This document shows, piece after piece, positions 1-8,994 of a stretch of 17,423 nucleotides of DNA. The position numbers were made by a program, and so were the translations under genes. Under the pieces are notes generated by a model. The model was not told the DNA's origin. It was given only the letters and a program-made list of their open reading frames with translations, and searched no databases. Source of the stretch: DASQVO01 sp035640715 (GTDB lineage Bacteria; Actinomycetota; Actinomycetes; Streptosporangiales; Streptosporangiaceae); assembly GCA_035640715.1 (NCBI GenBank), contig DASQVO010000300.1, positions 1-17,423 of the forward strand, in the 5' to 3' direction. Each line of letters starts with the position of its first letter. Positions within the stretch are counted from its first letter, which is position 1.

Positions 1-1550
1 TCGGCGAAGCGCACATTGCGAAGCTCGCCGATCCGGAGGCGCTAAAGCCGTGGCTCTATGCGCTGGCGCATGTTGAATGCCAGCGCCGCCGGCCGCCGTC
101 AGCCGGCGAAACGGATGAGCCGATAGCCCGCCCTGATCAGCAGGACGCGGACCTCCGGCTCATGGCGTGGAATTCCATGATGTCCCTGGACCTAGCCGAG
201 CGTACGGCCATTGATCTGGTGACCCGGCATCGCATGGAGCCGTCGGATGCGGCTCTCGTGATGGGCATGCCCTTGACGGACATGCAGGAACTGCTGGCTA
301 CCGCCAGGAACGGCCTGGAGCAGGCGCTGGCGGCCGAGATTCTGGTGAGCAGGGGAAGCCACGAGTGCGCCGGTCGGACCGACGCGATGCGCGGCTGGGC
401 CGGGACCGTGACCCCCGCCGTGCGAGAGCGACTGCTGCGGCACGCCGCCTCGTGCCCGGTATGCCTGCCGGTCCTCCCGCGCACCGTGTCCTGGGCAAGG
501 GTCTTCAGCCTGATTCCGGAGCCCGCGCTGCCAAGGGCGATGCGGGCGCGGGTGCTCGGCTGCTTCAGTGACCCTGAGCTATCGGGTTACCGCACCTTTG
601 CAGCGGGCCACATTACCGCGTTCGATGCTGCCGGGTTCCCCGCAGCCGGGCCCGTGCCCGACAGGCCGGACGATGAGCGTGACGCCAGCCCCGCCGGCGG
701 GCGCGGCAGGAGGCTTCTCGCCGGGTTCGGCGCCGCGGCCGTGGTGATCGCCACCGCGGCGGCGTTCGGGTTCGGCGGGCTCGGCGGGATCGGCGGGATC
801 GGCGTACTGAACGGGGACGCCGGCGTCTCAGCCGCGAGCGGCCACCCGGACCGGGCCACGGGGACGCAGCCCAGCCTGCGGCCGGGCGCTACGCCGACGG
901 CCGCCGGCCGTACCAGGCTTTCCAGCCCGGTAGCTCCCGCGTCAGCCGTCGGCCACCCGCAGGCAGTTACCGGCCAGGGGCAGCCCGTGCCCGTCGGTGG
1001 CAGCTCACAGGTCATGATCCCGCCGCGGGGTGTGCGCGGGGCACCGCCGCCGGGTCCGACGATCTCCCCCCAGCCGCCGAGCCCGGGGCCAGCCGGCCAT
1101 CTCCAGGTGAGCCCCGCCAGCCTCAGTCTCGGAACCGGCTCACAGGGCCAGATCGTGCTAAGCGCCGCCGGCGGAACCGTGAGCTGGGCGGCGAGCACCT
1201 CGTCGGCCGATGTAACCCTGAGCGATACGTCCGGGCAGCTGAGCGCCGGCCAGAGCGTCACCATCGTGGTGACCGTGAGCAGGCAGGCAGGAGCGGGCGG
1301 CAGCGCCACCGTGTACATCGATCCGGGCGCGAACTCCGTGCAGGTCAGCTGGGCCGCATCGCCGAGCCCGTCGCCGTCGTCGTCACCGTCGCCGACGGTG
1401 ACGACGACGGCGGCGGTCACGCCCACTCCACCGCGATGGCGCCGGCCGGGCCCGTCGCTATCGCCCAGCCCGTCACCCTCATCCAGCCCGTCACCCTCAT
1501 CCAGTCCGTCGGCGGCCCCTTCGTCACCCGGCGCCGAGCGTCCCGGCTAG
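1..1550 (+). CDS. ECF-sigma-like protein fused to a membrane-anchored Ig-like domain (5' partial)
   Basis: The frame is open from the left edge, so the N-terminus is missing; about 515 residues are visible. The first 30 contain a region-2-like end (WLYALAHVECQRRRP). Residues about 55-115 resemble sigma region 4 with a helix-turn-helix (AERTAIDLVTRHRMEPSDAA, then LLATARNGLEQAL). A short Cys/His segment follows (C-A-G-R, then RHAASCPVCLP), like the zinc-binding anti-sigma motif. A hydrophobic helix near nt 712-790 is followed by a Pro/Ser/Thr linker, then a roughly 85-residue beta-rich stretch (nt 1100-1360, LQVSPASLSLGTGSQG) resembling BACON/Ig-like domains, and a Ser-Pro tail. Fused sigma/zinc-finger/TM proteins are known among actinobacterial ECF groups. 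I infer a membrane-tethered transcription regulator that may sense extracellular ligands. Region 2 cannot be fully checked, so it could be a degenerate, non-sigma regulator. The stop is TAG. Confidence 0.82.
   Translation, partial: GEAHIAKLADPEALKPWLYALAHVECQRRRPPSAGETDEPIARPDQQDADLRLMAWNSMMSLDLAERTAIDLVTRHRMEPSDAALVMGMPLTDMQELLATARNGLEQALAAEILVSRGSHECAGRTDAMRGWAGTVTPAVRERLLRHAASCPVCLPVLPRTVSWARVFSLIPEPALPRAMRARVLGCFSDPELSGYRTFAAGHITAFDAAGFPAAGPVPDRPDDERDASPAGGRGRRLLAGFGAAAVVIATAAAFGFGGLGGIGGIGVLNGDAGVSAASGHPDRATGTQPSLRPGATPTAAGRTRLSSPVAPASAVGHPQAVTGQGQPVPVGGSSQVMIPPRGVRGAPPPGPTISPQPPSPGPAGHLQVSPASLSLGTGSQGQIVLSAAGGTVSWAASTSSADVTLSDTSGQLSAGQSVTIVVTVSRQAGAGGSATVYIDPGANSVQVSWAASPSPSPSSSPSPTVTTTAAVTPTPPRWRRPGPSLSPSPSPSSSPSPSSSPSAAPSSPGAERPG
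1368..1416 (+). repeat. Near-perfect 24-bp inverted repeat inside the coding region
   Basis: Bases 1372-1391 and 1393-1412 are exact reverse complements around a single centre base (1392). One T/G pair (1371/1413) and three more Watson-Crick pairs (1368-1370 with 1414-1416) extend the RNA stem to about 24 bp with a minimal loop. It lies in the Ser/Pro/Thr tail of the sigma-fusion gene and encodes alternating Ser-Pro then Thr-rich residues. Strand-symmetric GTC/GAC-type codons explain part of the symmetry, but perfect 20-nt arms are notable. No T-run follows. Confidence 0.85.
1469..1504 (+). repeat. 18-bp tandem repeat (two exact copies) in the Ser-Pro tail
   Basis: The unit CCCGTCACCCTCATCCAG occurs exactly twice, at 1469-1486 and 1487-1504. 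A degenerate copy precedes it (1451-1468) and a partial copy follows. Each unit encodes six residues of the PSPSSS type, so copy-number changes keep the frame and alter only the length of the extracellular tail. Confidence 0.9.
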
Positions 1551-1687
1551 AGGCCGCGGCGGCAAGCGCTTTTGCCGGTGGCTGCCACGACATCCCGTTC
1601 CGCCCGATGATTCCTGGCCGCCCGCGCCGGCGGGTGGCTTCCTCGCGGCCGGCCATCTGGGTGGGACCAGTCAATAGGCTGGTGACC

Positions 1688-2395
1688 GTGATCACCGAAT
1701 CCCCGCCGCGTACCGCGCTCGTGCGCCGCGCGCGCAAGATCAACCGCGAGCTCGCCGTGCTCTACCCGGACGCGCATACCGAGCTCAACTTCAGCTCACC
1801 GCTTGAGCTTCTCGTCGCCACCATACTGTCCGCGCAATGCACGGATCGCAGGGTCAACATGGTGACGCCGGCGCTGTTCGCGCGGTACCGCTCCGCCGCG
1901 GACTATGCCGCCGCCGACCGGGGGGAGCTGGAGAAGATGATCCAGTCGACGGGGTTCTTCCGGGCGAAGGCCAACAGCCTCATCGGACTCGGCCAGGCGC
2001 TCTGCGAGCGGTTCGGCGGTGAGGTCCCGGGCAACCTGCGTGACCTTGTGACGCTGCCGGGGGTGGGCAGGAAGACGGCCAACGTCGTGCTCGGCAACGC
2101 GTTCGGCGTTCCCGGTATCACGGTGGACACCCACTTCGCCAGGCTCGCCAGGCGCTTCGGATGGACCACGAGCACCGACCCGGAAAAGATCGAGTTGGAG
2201 GTCGGGGCCTTGTTCCCGCGCTCGGAATGGACGGTGCTCTCGCATCGGCTGATCTGGCACGGCCGGCGTGTCTGCCACGCCCGCCGGCCGGCCTGCGGCG
2301 CATGCGGGCTCGCGCGGCTCTGCCCTTCCTTCGGCGAGGGCCCGGTCGACGAGAAGATCGCCAGCAAGCTCGTCAAGGCGGGGCCGTTCTCGTGA
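1688..2395 (+). CDS. nth: Endonuclease III (DNA glycosylase/AP lyase)
   Basis: Bifunctional base-excision-repair enzyme that removes oxidised pyrimidines and cleaves AP sites. Numbered from GTG 1688 (235 aa, normal for the family), the helix-hairpin-helix is LPGVGRKTANVV (residues 123-134) with catalytic Lys129. The catalytic Asp is Asp147 in VDTHF; the 18-residue spacing equals that of E. coli Lys120/Asp138. The [4Fe-4S] ligands are Cys196, Cys203, Cys206 and Cys212 (C-X6-C-X2-C-X5-C). The start is GTG 1688, with an AGG nine bases upstream. GTG 1682 is an alternative. The frame is open further upstream, but that extension is Arg/Pro-rich and unlike the family N-terminus. The stop overlaps the Nudix start (TGATG), indicating translational coupling with the Nudix gene and then marP. 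Confidence 0.95.
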   Translation: MITESPPRTALVRRARKINRELAVLYPDAHTELNFSSPLELLVATILSAQCTDRRVNMVTPALFARYRSAADYAAADRGELEKMIQSTGFFRAKANSLIGLGQALCERFGGEVPGNLRDLVTLPGVGRKTANVVLGNAFGVPGITVDTHFARLARRFGWTTSTDPEKIELEVGALFPRSEWTVLSHRLIWHGRRVCHARRPACGACGLARLCPSFGEGPVDEKIASKLVKAGPFS

Positions 2396-3069
2396 TGGAT
2401 GTCGGGCCGCCCCGCTGGCTCACCGATCTCGCTGCGGCTGCCGCGCGCATGGAGGTGGCGCCGTCGCTGCGGCCGCCGGCGGCTGGCGGCCGGCCATCTG
2501 CGGTCCTGCTGCTGTTCGCTGACGGCCCGGGCGGCCCCGACCTGCTGTTCATACAGCGCAGCCAGGGACTGCGCCAGCATCCGGGACAGCCGGCGTTTCC
2601 CGGCGGCGCTATCGATGCCACGGATACCGGACCGGTCGCCGCGGCGCTCCGGGAGGCCGCCGAGGAAGCAGGGGTAGATCCGGATACCGTCGAGGTCTTG
2701 TGCACGCTGCCCGAGCTGTTCATCGCGCGCAGCGGATTCCGTGTCGTACCGGTGCTTGCCTGGTGGCATTCACCGGGCCCGGTGAATGCCGTCGACCCGC
2801 GGGAGGTGGCAGCCGTCGAGCGTGTCCGGCTGGCTGAGCTGGCCGACCCGGCCTGCCGCGTGACCGTCCGCCACCCGTCCGGGCGGACCGGGCCGGGATT
2901 CCGCGTCAAAGGGCTGCTCATCTGGGGCTTCACCGCCGCCCTCGTGGACCGCCTGCTGGTACTCAGCGGATGGGAAGTTCCGTGGGATGCCGGCACCGTG
3001 CATGACTTGCCAGACGGTTACAGACCGGCTGAACTGTCCCCAGGCACTCAAGACCGCCCGATACCGTAA
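2395..3069 (+). CDS. Nudix hydrolase, CoA-pyrophosphatase type
   Basis: Predicted 224-aa enzyme cleaving the pyrophosphate of CoA or related dinucleotides, releasing a phosphopantetheine moiety. The sequence LLFIQRSQGLRQHPGQPAFP followed by GG (residues 50-71) matches the signature before the Nudix box in the NudL/UPF0035 subfamily. The Nudix helix is REAAEEAGV at 86-94, giving the Mg2+-binding REXXEEXG core. ATG 2395 shares its A with the nth stop; GTG 2392, immediately upstream, is also in frame. A Nudix gene between nth and marP matches the mycobacterial order (Rv3672c). Substrate is inferred from subfamily motifs; a general Nudix function is near certain. Confidence 0.92.
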   Translation: MDVGPPRWLTDLAAAAARMEVAPSLRPPAAGGRPSAVLLLFADGPGGPDLLFIQRSQGLRQHPGQPAFPGGAIDATDTGPVAAALREAAEEAGVDPDTVEVLCTLPELFIARSGFRVVPVLAWWHSPGPVNAVDPREVAAVERVRLAELADPACRVTVRHPSGRTGPGFRVKGLLIWGFTAALVDRLLVLSGWEVPWDAGTVHDLPDGYRPAELSPGTQDRPIP

Positions 3070-3074
3070 GGCTC

Positions 3075-4265
3075 GTGCACGCTGACTTGCTGGATCTCGC
3101 GCTGCTGGTGATCGCCGCCGCCTTCGCTGTCTCTGGTTACCGTCAGGGCTTCATCATCGGCGCCCTGAGCTTCGTCGGCTTCCTCGGCGGTGCGGTGGCA
3201 GGGGCACTTTTCGGTCCCGGCATCTCGCGCGCCGTCGTCGGCGGCCAGACCCGGCAGGACCTCGTCGCCGTCGTGGTGCTCGTGCTCTTCGCGATCATCG
3301 GGCAGTTCGCCACATCGGCGGTTGGCACGGCCCTGCGATCGCACATGACGTGGAGACCGGTGACGTTCCTCGACAGCGTCGGCGGGGCGGTCGTGAGCGT
3401 GCTGTCCGTCCTGCTCATCGCATGGGTGATCGGCTCCGTTCTGGCCGCATCCCCGTTCAGCGGCGTGGTGCGGCAGGTGAACGACTCCGCGGTCCTGCGC
3501 ACCGTGGACAGGTTCATGCCGACGCCCGCGCGGACCATGTTCTCCGATTTCCGCAGGCTGCTGGCCAGCGGCCCGTTCCCTCAGGTCTTCAGCGGGCTCG
3601 GCGCGGCGCATGCGCTTTCCGTGCCGCCTGCCAGCAGCGCAGTCCTGGACAGCCCCGGCTACCTGGCGGCACGCAGCCGGGTGGTCAAGGTCAAGGGAAC
3701 GGCGCCGAGCTGCTCCCGCGTCATCGAGGGCTCCGGGTTCGTCTACGCACCTGACCACATCCTCACCAACGCCCACGTCGTGGCCGGGGTCACCGAGGGA
3801 CTGGACGTCTACACGGAGAGCGGGACCGTCTACCCGGCGACGGTGGTCTTCTACGACCCGCAGGTTGACATCGCGGTCCTTTACGTTCCCGGCCTGAACA
3901 TGGCACCGCTCGATTTCGCCGGACAGGCCCAGGTCGGCGCCGACGCCGTGGTCGCCGGGTACCCCCTCGACCAGTCCTTCACGGCAGGACCGGCGCGCGT
4001 CGGCGGCATCCAGGACGCGACCGGCCCGGACATCTACCAGACGAGCCAGGTCACGCGCCAGATCTACGAGGTCAAGGCCAGCGTCCAGCCAGGCAATTCC
4101 GGCGGTCCGCTCCTCGCGCCGGACGGCAAGGTGTACGGGGTTGTCTTCGCGGCAGCCGTCGGCGTGCCGGACACCGGATTCGTGCTCACCGCCGCCGAGG
4201 TGTCCGCTGACGCGCGCGCTGGCAGCAACGACACCGTCCCGGTGTCGACTGATGGCTGCGACTAA
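3075..4265 (+). CDS. marP: MarP-like membrane-bound periplasmic serine protease (CvpA + trypsin-like)
   Basis: The 396-aa protein has four N-terminal membrane helices (about 5-25, 27-49, 62-85, 100-126) forming a CvpA-type domain, a linker, and a chymotrypsin-like domain from about 195. The triad is visible: His234 in LTNAHVV, Asp265 in DPQVDIAVLY, Ser342 in PGNSGGPLL. Cys213 and Cys395 (second-last residue) sit almost exactly where M. tuberculosis MarP (Rv3671c, 397 aa) carries the Cys214-Cys395 disulfide. MarP protects mycobacteria at acidic pH and under oxidative stress, with peptidoglycan hydrolase RipA as a known substrate; this role here is inferred. GTG 3075 lies five bases after the Nudix stop, so the three genes form one operon. 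It converges with the DUF309 gene. Confidence 0.94.
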   Translation: MHADLLDLALLVIAAAFAVSGYRQGFIIGALSFVGFLGGAVAGALFGPGISRAVVGGQTRQDLVAVVVLVLFAIIGQFATSAVGTALRSHMTWRPVTFLDSVGGAVVSVLSVLLIAWVIGSVLAASPFSGVVRQVNDSAVLRTVDRFMPTPARTMFSDFRRLLASGPFPQVFSGLGAAHALSVPPASSAVLDSPGYLAARSRVVKVKGTAPSCSRVIEGSGFVYAPDHILTNAHVVAGVTEGLDVYTESGTVYPATVVFYDPQVDIAVLYVPGLNMAPLDFAGQAQVGADAVVAGYPLDQSFTAGPARVGGIQDATGPDIYQTSQVTRQIYEVKASVQPGNSGGPLLAPDGKVYGVVFAAAVGVPDTGFVLTAAEVSADARAGSNDTVPVSTDGCD

Positions 4266-4811
4266 GCGCGGTGGAGCACTTAGCCGCAGCCGCAGGTCCG
4301 CGGCGCGCAGCCCGGCGAGGCCGCCGCGCTCGATCCTGTCGGCCAGGCCCTCGGCGGCAGCGACGACGCCGGTCACCGCCACGCCATGCGGGTATCCCTC
4401 CGCCGCGGCGTCGCCGGGCAGCCGGAGGTCACCCGGGCCGGCCGCCACGTAGGCACGGACGCGGACAGCGCCGCGGCGCAGCAGCGCCACGGCTCCGCGG
4501 GAATTACCGCGCTGCGCATGCGTCAGGCCCACCGCCAGCTGGGCCAGCCCCTGCCAGAGGTCACGTTCGGCGGGCGGCGCGGATTTCCAGCACGCTTCGA
4601 GCACCTCGTGGGCGTGGAACGGCCGGCCAGAGGCGAGCAGCCGGTCCGCCTCCGCCAGCGCCGCCGACGGTGCCAGCACCAGGTCGTCAGGCACCCGCGG
4701 CTCGCCGGCGGCGGTCTTCGGCAGCGGGCGGCCCAGCGCGTCACGTGGCCGGGCGTTGCGCGGCCGGCCTTCCGGATCCCGGTCCCTATCCTGGCCTGCC
4801 GTGCGGTTCAT
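4266..4811 (-). CDS. DUF309 family protein; natural stop codon not found
   Basis: The ATG at 4811 overlaps the stop of the upstream alpha/beta hydrolase gene (ATGA, 4808-4811), strong evidence of a real coupled gene. Residues 62-103 (GRPFHAHEVLEACWKSAPP, then ERDLWQGLAQLAVGLTH and QRGN) match the helical DUF309 core; its biochemical role is unknown. Family similarity seems to fade near residue 175, where related proteins end. Here the frame does not stop: it continues antisense through all of marP to 3048 (587 codons). TAA at 4280-4282 is in the neighbouring frame, so a single-base indel near 4283-4310, real or an assembly error, would restore a normal length of about 176 aa. The given end is the last in-frame codon before marP's stop; the extension is unlikely to be functional protein. 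Confidence 0.68.
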
Positions 4812-5731
4812 CGTTCAGGCTCGGGGTCCGTCAGCCAGCCGCGCAGCTCGGTGTCGAACTGGCTCGCGCGCTCCTCGTGCGGGAAATGGCCCGCGCCGTC
4901 GATCATGCGGCGCCGGTAAGGGCCTTCGACATGCTGCCCCGCACTGAGCACTGTCTGCGGCAGCACGCAGGTGTCCAGCGCGCCGTGCAGGTGCAGGGTC
5001 GGCGCCTGAATCGGCGCCCGCATGCGGTGGGCGTAGCGCAGGCCGTCCGGGCGGAGCGTCGAGCGGATGAACCAGCGGTAGTACTCAAGCGCCGAGTGGG
5101 CGACGGAAGGGATCCGCATGGCCCTGCGATAGATGAGCTCGGTCTCCTCATCGGGCCATCCCGGGGCTGACCAATCCGCCAGCATGCGTCCGACGCGCTG
5201 CGCGTTATCACGCAGCAGCTGGTGCTCGGGCAAGATCGGCAGCTGGAACGCGAGCGCGTGGCTGCCGCGATGGCCCTGGCTGAGCGGTTCGGCCCACATG
5301 GCAGCGCGCATCCGCAGCGGGTGCGCCACCGACACCACTGCCAGGCGGCGGACCACCTTCGGGAAGTACGCGCCCACGGTCCACGCGACCAGTCCGCCCC
5401 AGTCATGGCCGACGATGACGGCGTTCGCCTCGCCTAGCGCGCGCACCAGCCCGGCCACGTCCGACGCCGCGGTGATCAGGTCATAGCCCCGCGGCGGCTT
5501 ATCGCTGCCGCCGTACCCGCGGAGGTCAGCGGCGACGGCGCGAAAGCCCGCCCGGGGCAGTGAGACGAGCTGGTGGCGCCATGTCCACCAGAACTGCGGG
5601 AAACCGTGCAGGAGGAGCACCAGCGGCCCGTCGCCGCTTTCCGCGATATGGAAGCGGGTGCCGTTGGCGCTCACGGAGCGATGTGCCCAGGGTCCGCTGA
5701 TCAGGACCGCGGAGTCAGTGGCGACGGTCAT
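4808..5731 (-). CDS. Alpha/beta hydrolase, epoxide hydrolase (EphE) type
   Basis: The 307-aa alpha/beta-hydrolase has the oxyanion motif HGFP (42-45), the nucleophile elbow VGHDWGG with Asp110, a likely acid at Asp253 (HGALDTCV) and catalytic His282 in GAGHFPHEE. An Asp nucleophile in HDWGG points to epoxide hydrolase or haloalkane dehalogenase rather than esterase. A lid region with ALEYYRWF could supply the Tyr that activates epoxides. It resembles mycobacterial EphE (Rv3670), which is also adjacent to marP. Start: ATG 5731 gives MTVATDSAVLISGPW, aligning with relatives and lying ten bases after the membrane-protein stop. The longer ATG 5782 would overlap that gene by 41 bases. Substrate unknown. 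Confidence 0.88.
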   Translation of the reverse strand: MTVATDSAVLISGPWAHRSVSANGTRFHIAESGDGPLVLLLHGFPQFWWTWRHQLVSLPRAGFRAVAADLRGYGGSDKPPRGYDLITAASDVAGLVRALGEANAVIVGHDWGGLVAWTVGAYFPKVVRRLAVVSVAHPLRMRAAMWAEPLSQGHRGSHALAFQLPILPEHQLLRDNAQRVGRMLADWSAPGWPDEETELIYRRAMRIPSVAHSALEYYRWFIRSTLRPDGLRYAHRMRAPIQAPTLHLHGALDTCVLPQTVLSAGQHVEGPYRRRMIDGAGHFPHEERASQFDTELRGWLTDPEPER

Positions 5732-5741
5732 GGCGCTGCCG

Positions 5742-6182
5742 TCACCGCTGCGCCGGCCTGGTGATTTCCGGGTGGTCGCCATCGCGCCGCAGCGCCGCGA
5801 TGCTGTCGCGCATGGTCGCCCGCGTCGTCCTCATGCCAGTGACGCCACGCATCCGCGACCGGGCGATGAGGAAGGCGATGGTGGCCACCACCGCGAGGGT
5901 GAAGGCGACGACGATGAACGAGAGCCAGTTGTAGAGGCCCGCCCTCGTGAGGCCGTAGGCGTAGGCGAAGCAGAGCATCACCAGTATCAGGCAGCCCATG
6001 AAGGCGCCCATGCCGATCAGGACGGAGGACTGGGCGGCCCGGCGCGCGTCACCGCGCAGCTCGGCCCTGGCGAGCTCCATCTCGCAGCGGATCAGCTGGG
6101 AGACATCCTTGGCAGCGAGAGCCACCAGGTCGCCCAGCGACTGGTCGCTGCCGGCAGGCCGCGGCGTTCCGGTCTGGGCCAT
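5742..6182 (-). CDS. Phage-holin-superfamily (DUF1469-like) small membrane protein
   Basis: This 146-aa protein has an amphipathic N-terminal segment (SLGDLVALAAKDVSQLIRCE, then MELARAELRG), two membrane helices (about 52-76 and 84-107) and a basic C-terminal tail. That is the organisation of the actinobacterial phage_holin_3_6/DUF1469 family. In mycobacteria the equivalent (Rv3669) sits beside ephE. The function is not established; the holin name reflects fold similarity, not prophage origin, and no phage genes are nearby. The start at 6182 is chosen because GGGAGA lies seven bases upstream, whereas the longer frame to 6353 starts in low-complexity sequence. It is the first gene of a three-gene unit with the hydrolase and DUF309. 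Confidence 0.86.
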   Translation of the reverse strand: MAQTGTPRPAGSDQSLGDLVALAAKDVSQLIRCEMELARAELRGDARRAAQSSVLIGMGAFMGCLILVMLCFAYAYGLTRAGLYNWLSFIVVAFTLAVVATIAFLIARSRMRGVTGMRTTRATMRDSIAALRRDGDHPEITRPAQR

Positions 6183-6189
6183 TAATCGT

Positions 6190-6195
6190 TCTCCC
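6190..6195 (-). promoter_or_regulatory. Ribosome binding site fixing the start of the holin-like gene
   Basis: On the minus strand GGGAGA precedes ATG 6182 with a seven-base spacer. The alternative ATG at 6197 has no comparable purine-rich element. A possible -10 (CATAAT, 6365-6370) lies farther upstream, without a convincing -35. Confidence 0.6.
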
Positions 6196-6402
6196 ATCGT
6201 GCGCTCGCTGTCTCCGCAATTCCCGCGGGATAGGGCGCCGCCCTCCGTTATGGCAGCTGGCACCGCCGGATCCTGCCCGGCAGCCGCTTCCCCCCCGCAC
6301 CTGCCATATTCAAGGCTATCGCCAGCGATCGCCGCCGCCGGCGAGACCCGCACCGCAGAAGATCATTATGCCGAACCTGTCATGCCCGCAGCCGGCAAAT
6401 TC

Positions 6403-6443
6403 AAGCCGGCGGCGCGTCCCCTGCGGGGCCGCGCCGCCGGCTT
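6403..6443 (-). terminator. Strong hairpin terminator after acs
   Basis: Two perfect 14-base arms (6403-6416 and 6430-6443) enclose a 13-base loop that itself holds a CCCC/GGGG stem. The structure begins about 28 bases after the acs stop. On the minus strand it is followed by a short GAATTT rather than a full T-run, typical of actinobacterial hairpin terminators. It separates acs from the holin-hydrolase-DUF309 unit. The symmetric stem may also block plus-strand transcription. Confidence 0.78.
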
Positions 6444-6471
6444 GCAGGCACCGGACGCGTGAAACCGCGCC

Positions 6472-8430
<1,959 letters not shown>

Positions 8431-8436
8431 CGCTGA

Positions 8437-8440
8437 CTCC
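8437..8440 (-). promoter_or_regulatory. Ribosome binding site for the TTG start of acs
   Basis: GGAG on the minus strand lies six bases before TTG 8430. With the family-like N-terminus, it supports the rare TTG start. Confidence 0.6.
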
Positions 8441-8488
8441 GTTCTTGCGCGGACGGTATGACGCAGGCCGTTTCCGTCGGCCGGGGCG

Positions 8489-8571
8489 CGGCATATGCCG
8501 TATTTGGGTTATTTACCACCATAAATTATTCATCATCGCGGTAGATACGGACCTCCTTGCACTCAACACAA
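8489..8571 (-). promoter_or_regulatory. Candidate acs promoter and leader
   Basis: The stretch 8501-8535 is strikingly AT-rich for this genome. On the minus strand a possible -35 TTGTGT (8566-8571), an 18-base spacer and a -10 TATCTA (8542-8547) would start transcription near 8535. A perfect 12-bp palindrome CGGCATATGCCG (8489-8500) lies in the resulting leader and could be an operator. An AAGGAGGT (8551-8558) also occurs, but 14 bases from the nearest ATG. These assignments are by eye. Confidence 0.35.
8513..8536 (-). CDS. Possible seven-codon leader ORF (MMNNLWW) upstream of acs
   Basis: The minus-strand frame ATG ATG AAT AAT TTA TGG TGG TAA encodes Met-Met-Asn-Asn-Leu-Trp-Trp. It sits where transcription from the proposed promoter would start (leaderless) and 14 bases downstream of a perfect AAGGAGGT. 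Tandem Trp codons and a rare TTA codon recall attenuation leader peptides. The codons equally reflect local AT-richness, and there is no obvious terminator/antiterminator pair before acs. Most likely chance; recorded because of its position. Confidence 0.15.
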   Translation of the reverse strand: MMNNLWW

Positions 8572-8994
8572 GTTCAGCGCCATCGCCCGTCCGGCGCAAG
8601 AGTATGGTCACGCATCTGTAGCCGACGTTGCCGCAGGTGAGGCCATGTGATGGAGTGCCGTTACATAACGAAGCACAGCGATTACCTGGCGCGGCGACCG
8701 TTCGCCGGTGCAACGGGCCGGGCACGCGAACGGCGCCCCCGAAAGGGGCGCCGTCGCGACGGCATGCCGGGGTACCAAGCGTGCACGTCCACTCTGCCGG
8801 CCAGGCCGTCGCCACCGCCCGCGCCGGTATGGGCGCAACCACGTCTCCGACCGCACCTGGCGCGGCGAGCCTCCCGCGGCTGATCGCGCGTGGGTTCCCG
8901 GCTGCCGTGCCCGGACCTTTCGTGTCCGTGACACATTTCTACGACGAACGGCGGAGCTTGAAAAGACCCTGGCGTAATCAATTCGTGACATCAA
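8572..8994. other. Gap between acs and the HAD gene: no convincing gene
   Basis: About 420 bases with several overlapping open frames on both strands but no family-like protein, consistent start signal or tRNA-like fold. It holds the strong hairpin at 8725-8758. Near 8912-8934 two short inverted repeats overlap and are mutually exclusive (CGGAC/GTCCG and GTGTC/GACAC). I see nothing else supportable. Confidence 0.5.
8725..8758 (-). terminator. GC-rich hairpin, possible terminator of the HAD transcript
   Basis: A 14-bp stem (8725-8739 with 8745-8758, one bulged A at 8730) closes on the loop CGAAA. No T-run lies on either side, so direction is uncertain. The minus strand is suggested because the HAD gene ends about 240 bases upstream in that direction. 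It could instead end an unrecognised small RNA. Confidence 0.45.

Noticed and set aside
3048..4262. Minus-strand coding continuation of DUF309 opposite marP as a real domain
   Set aside because: The residues are His/Arg/Asp/Gly-rich, antisense to a catalytically complete protease, and show no family features. Kept as a finding about the missing stop, not as a protein.
5742..6182. Prophage remnant suggested by the holin-like protein
   Set aside because: No phage genes, att-like repeats or composition change; the DUF1469-type protein is a normal part of this actinobacterial neighbourhood.
5658..6185. 175-codon plus-strand frame
   Set aside because: Opposite the holin-like gene with its two membrane helices and good ribosome binding site; the plus-strand product is low-complexity His/Gly/Glu/Arg.
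8655..8690. CRP-like or GlnR-like site upstream of acs
   Set aside because: The GTGA and TTAC half-sites are ten bases apart, not six, and the GTTAC/GAAGC spacing does not fit the GlnR consensus.
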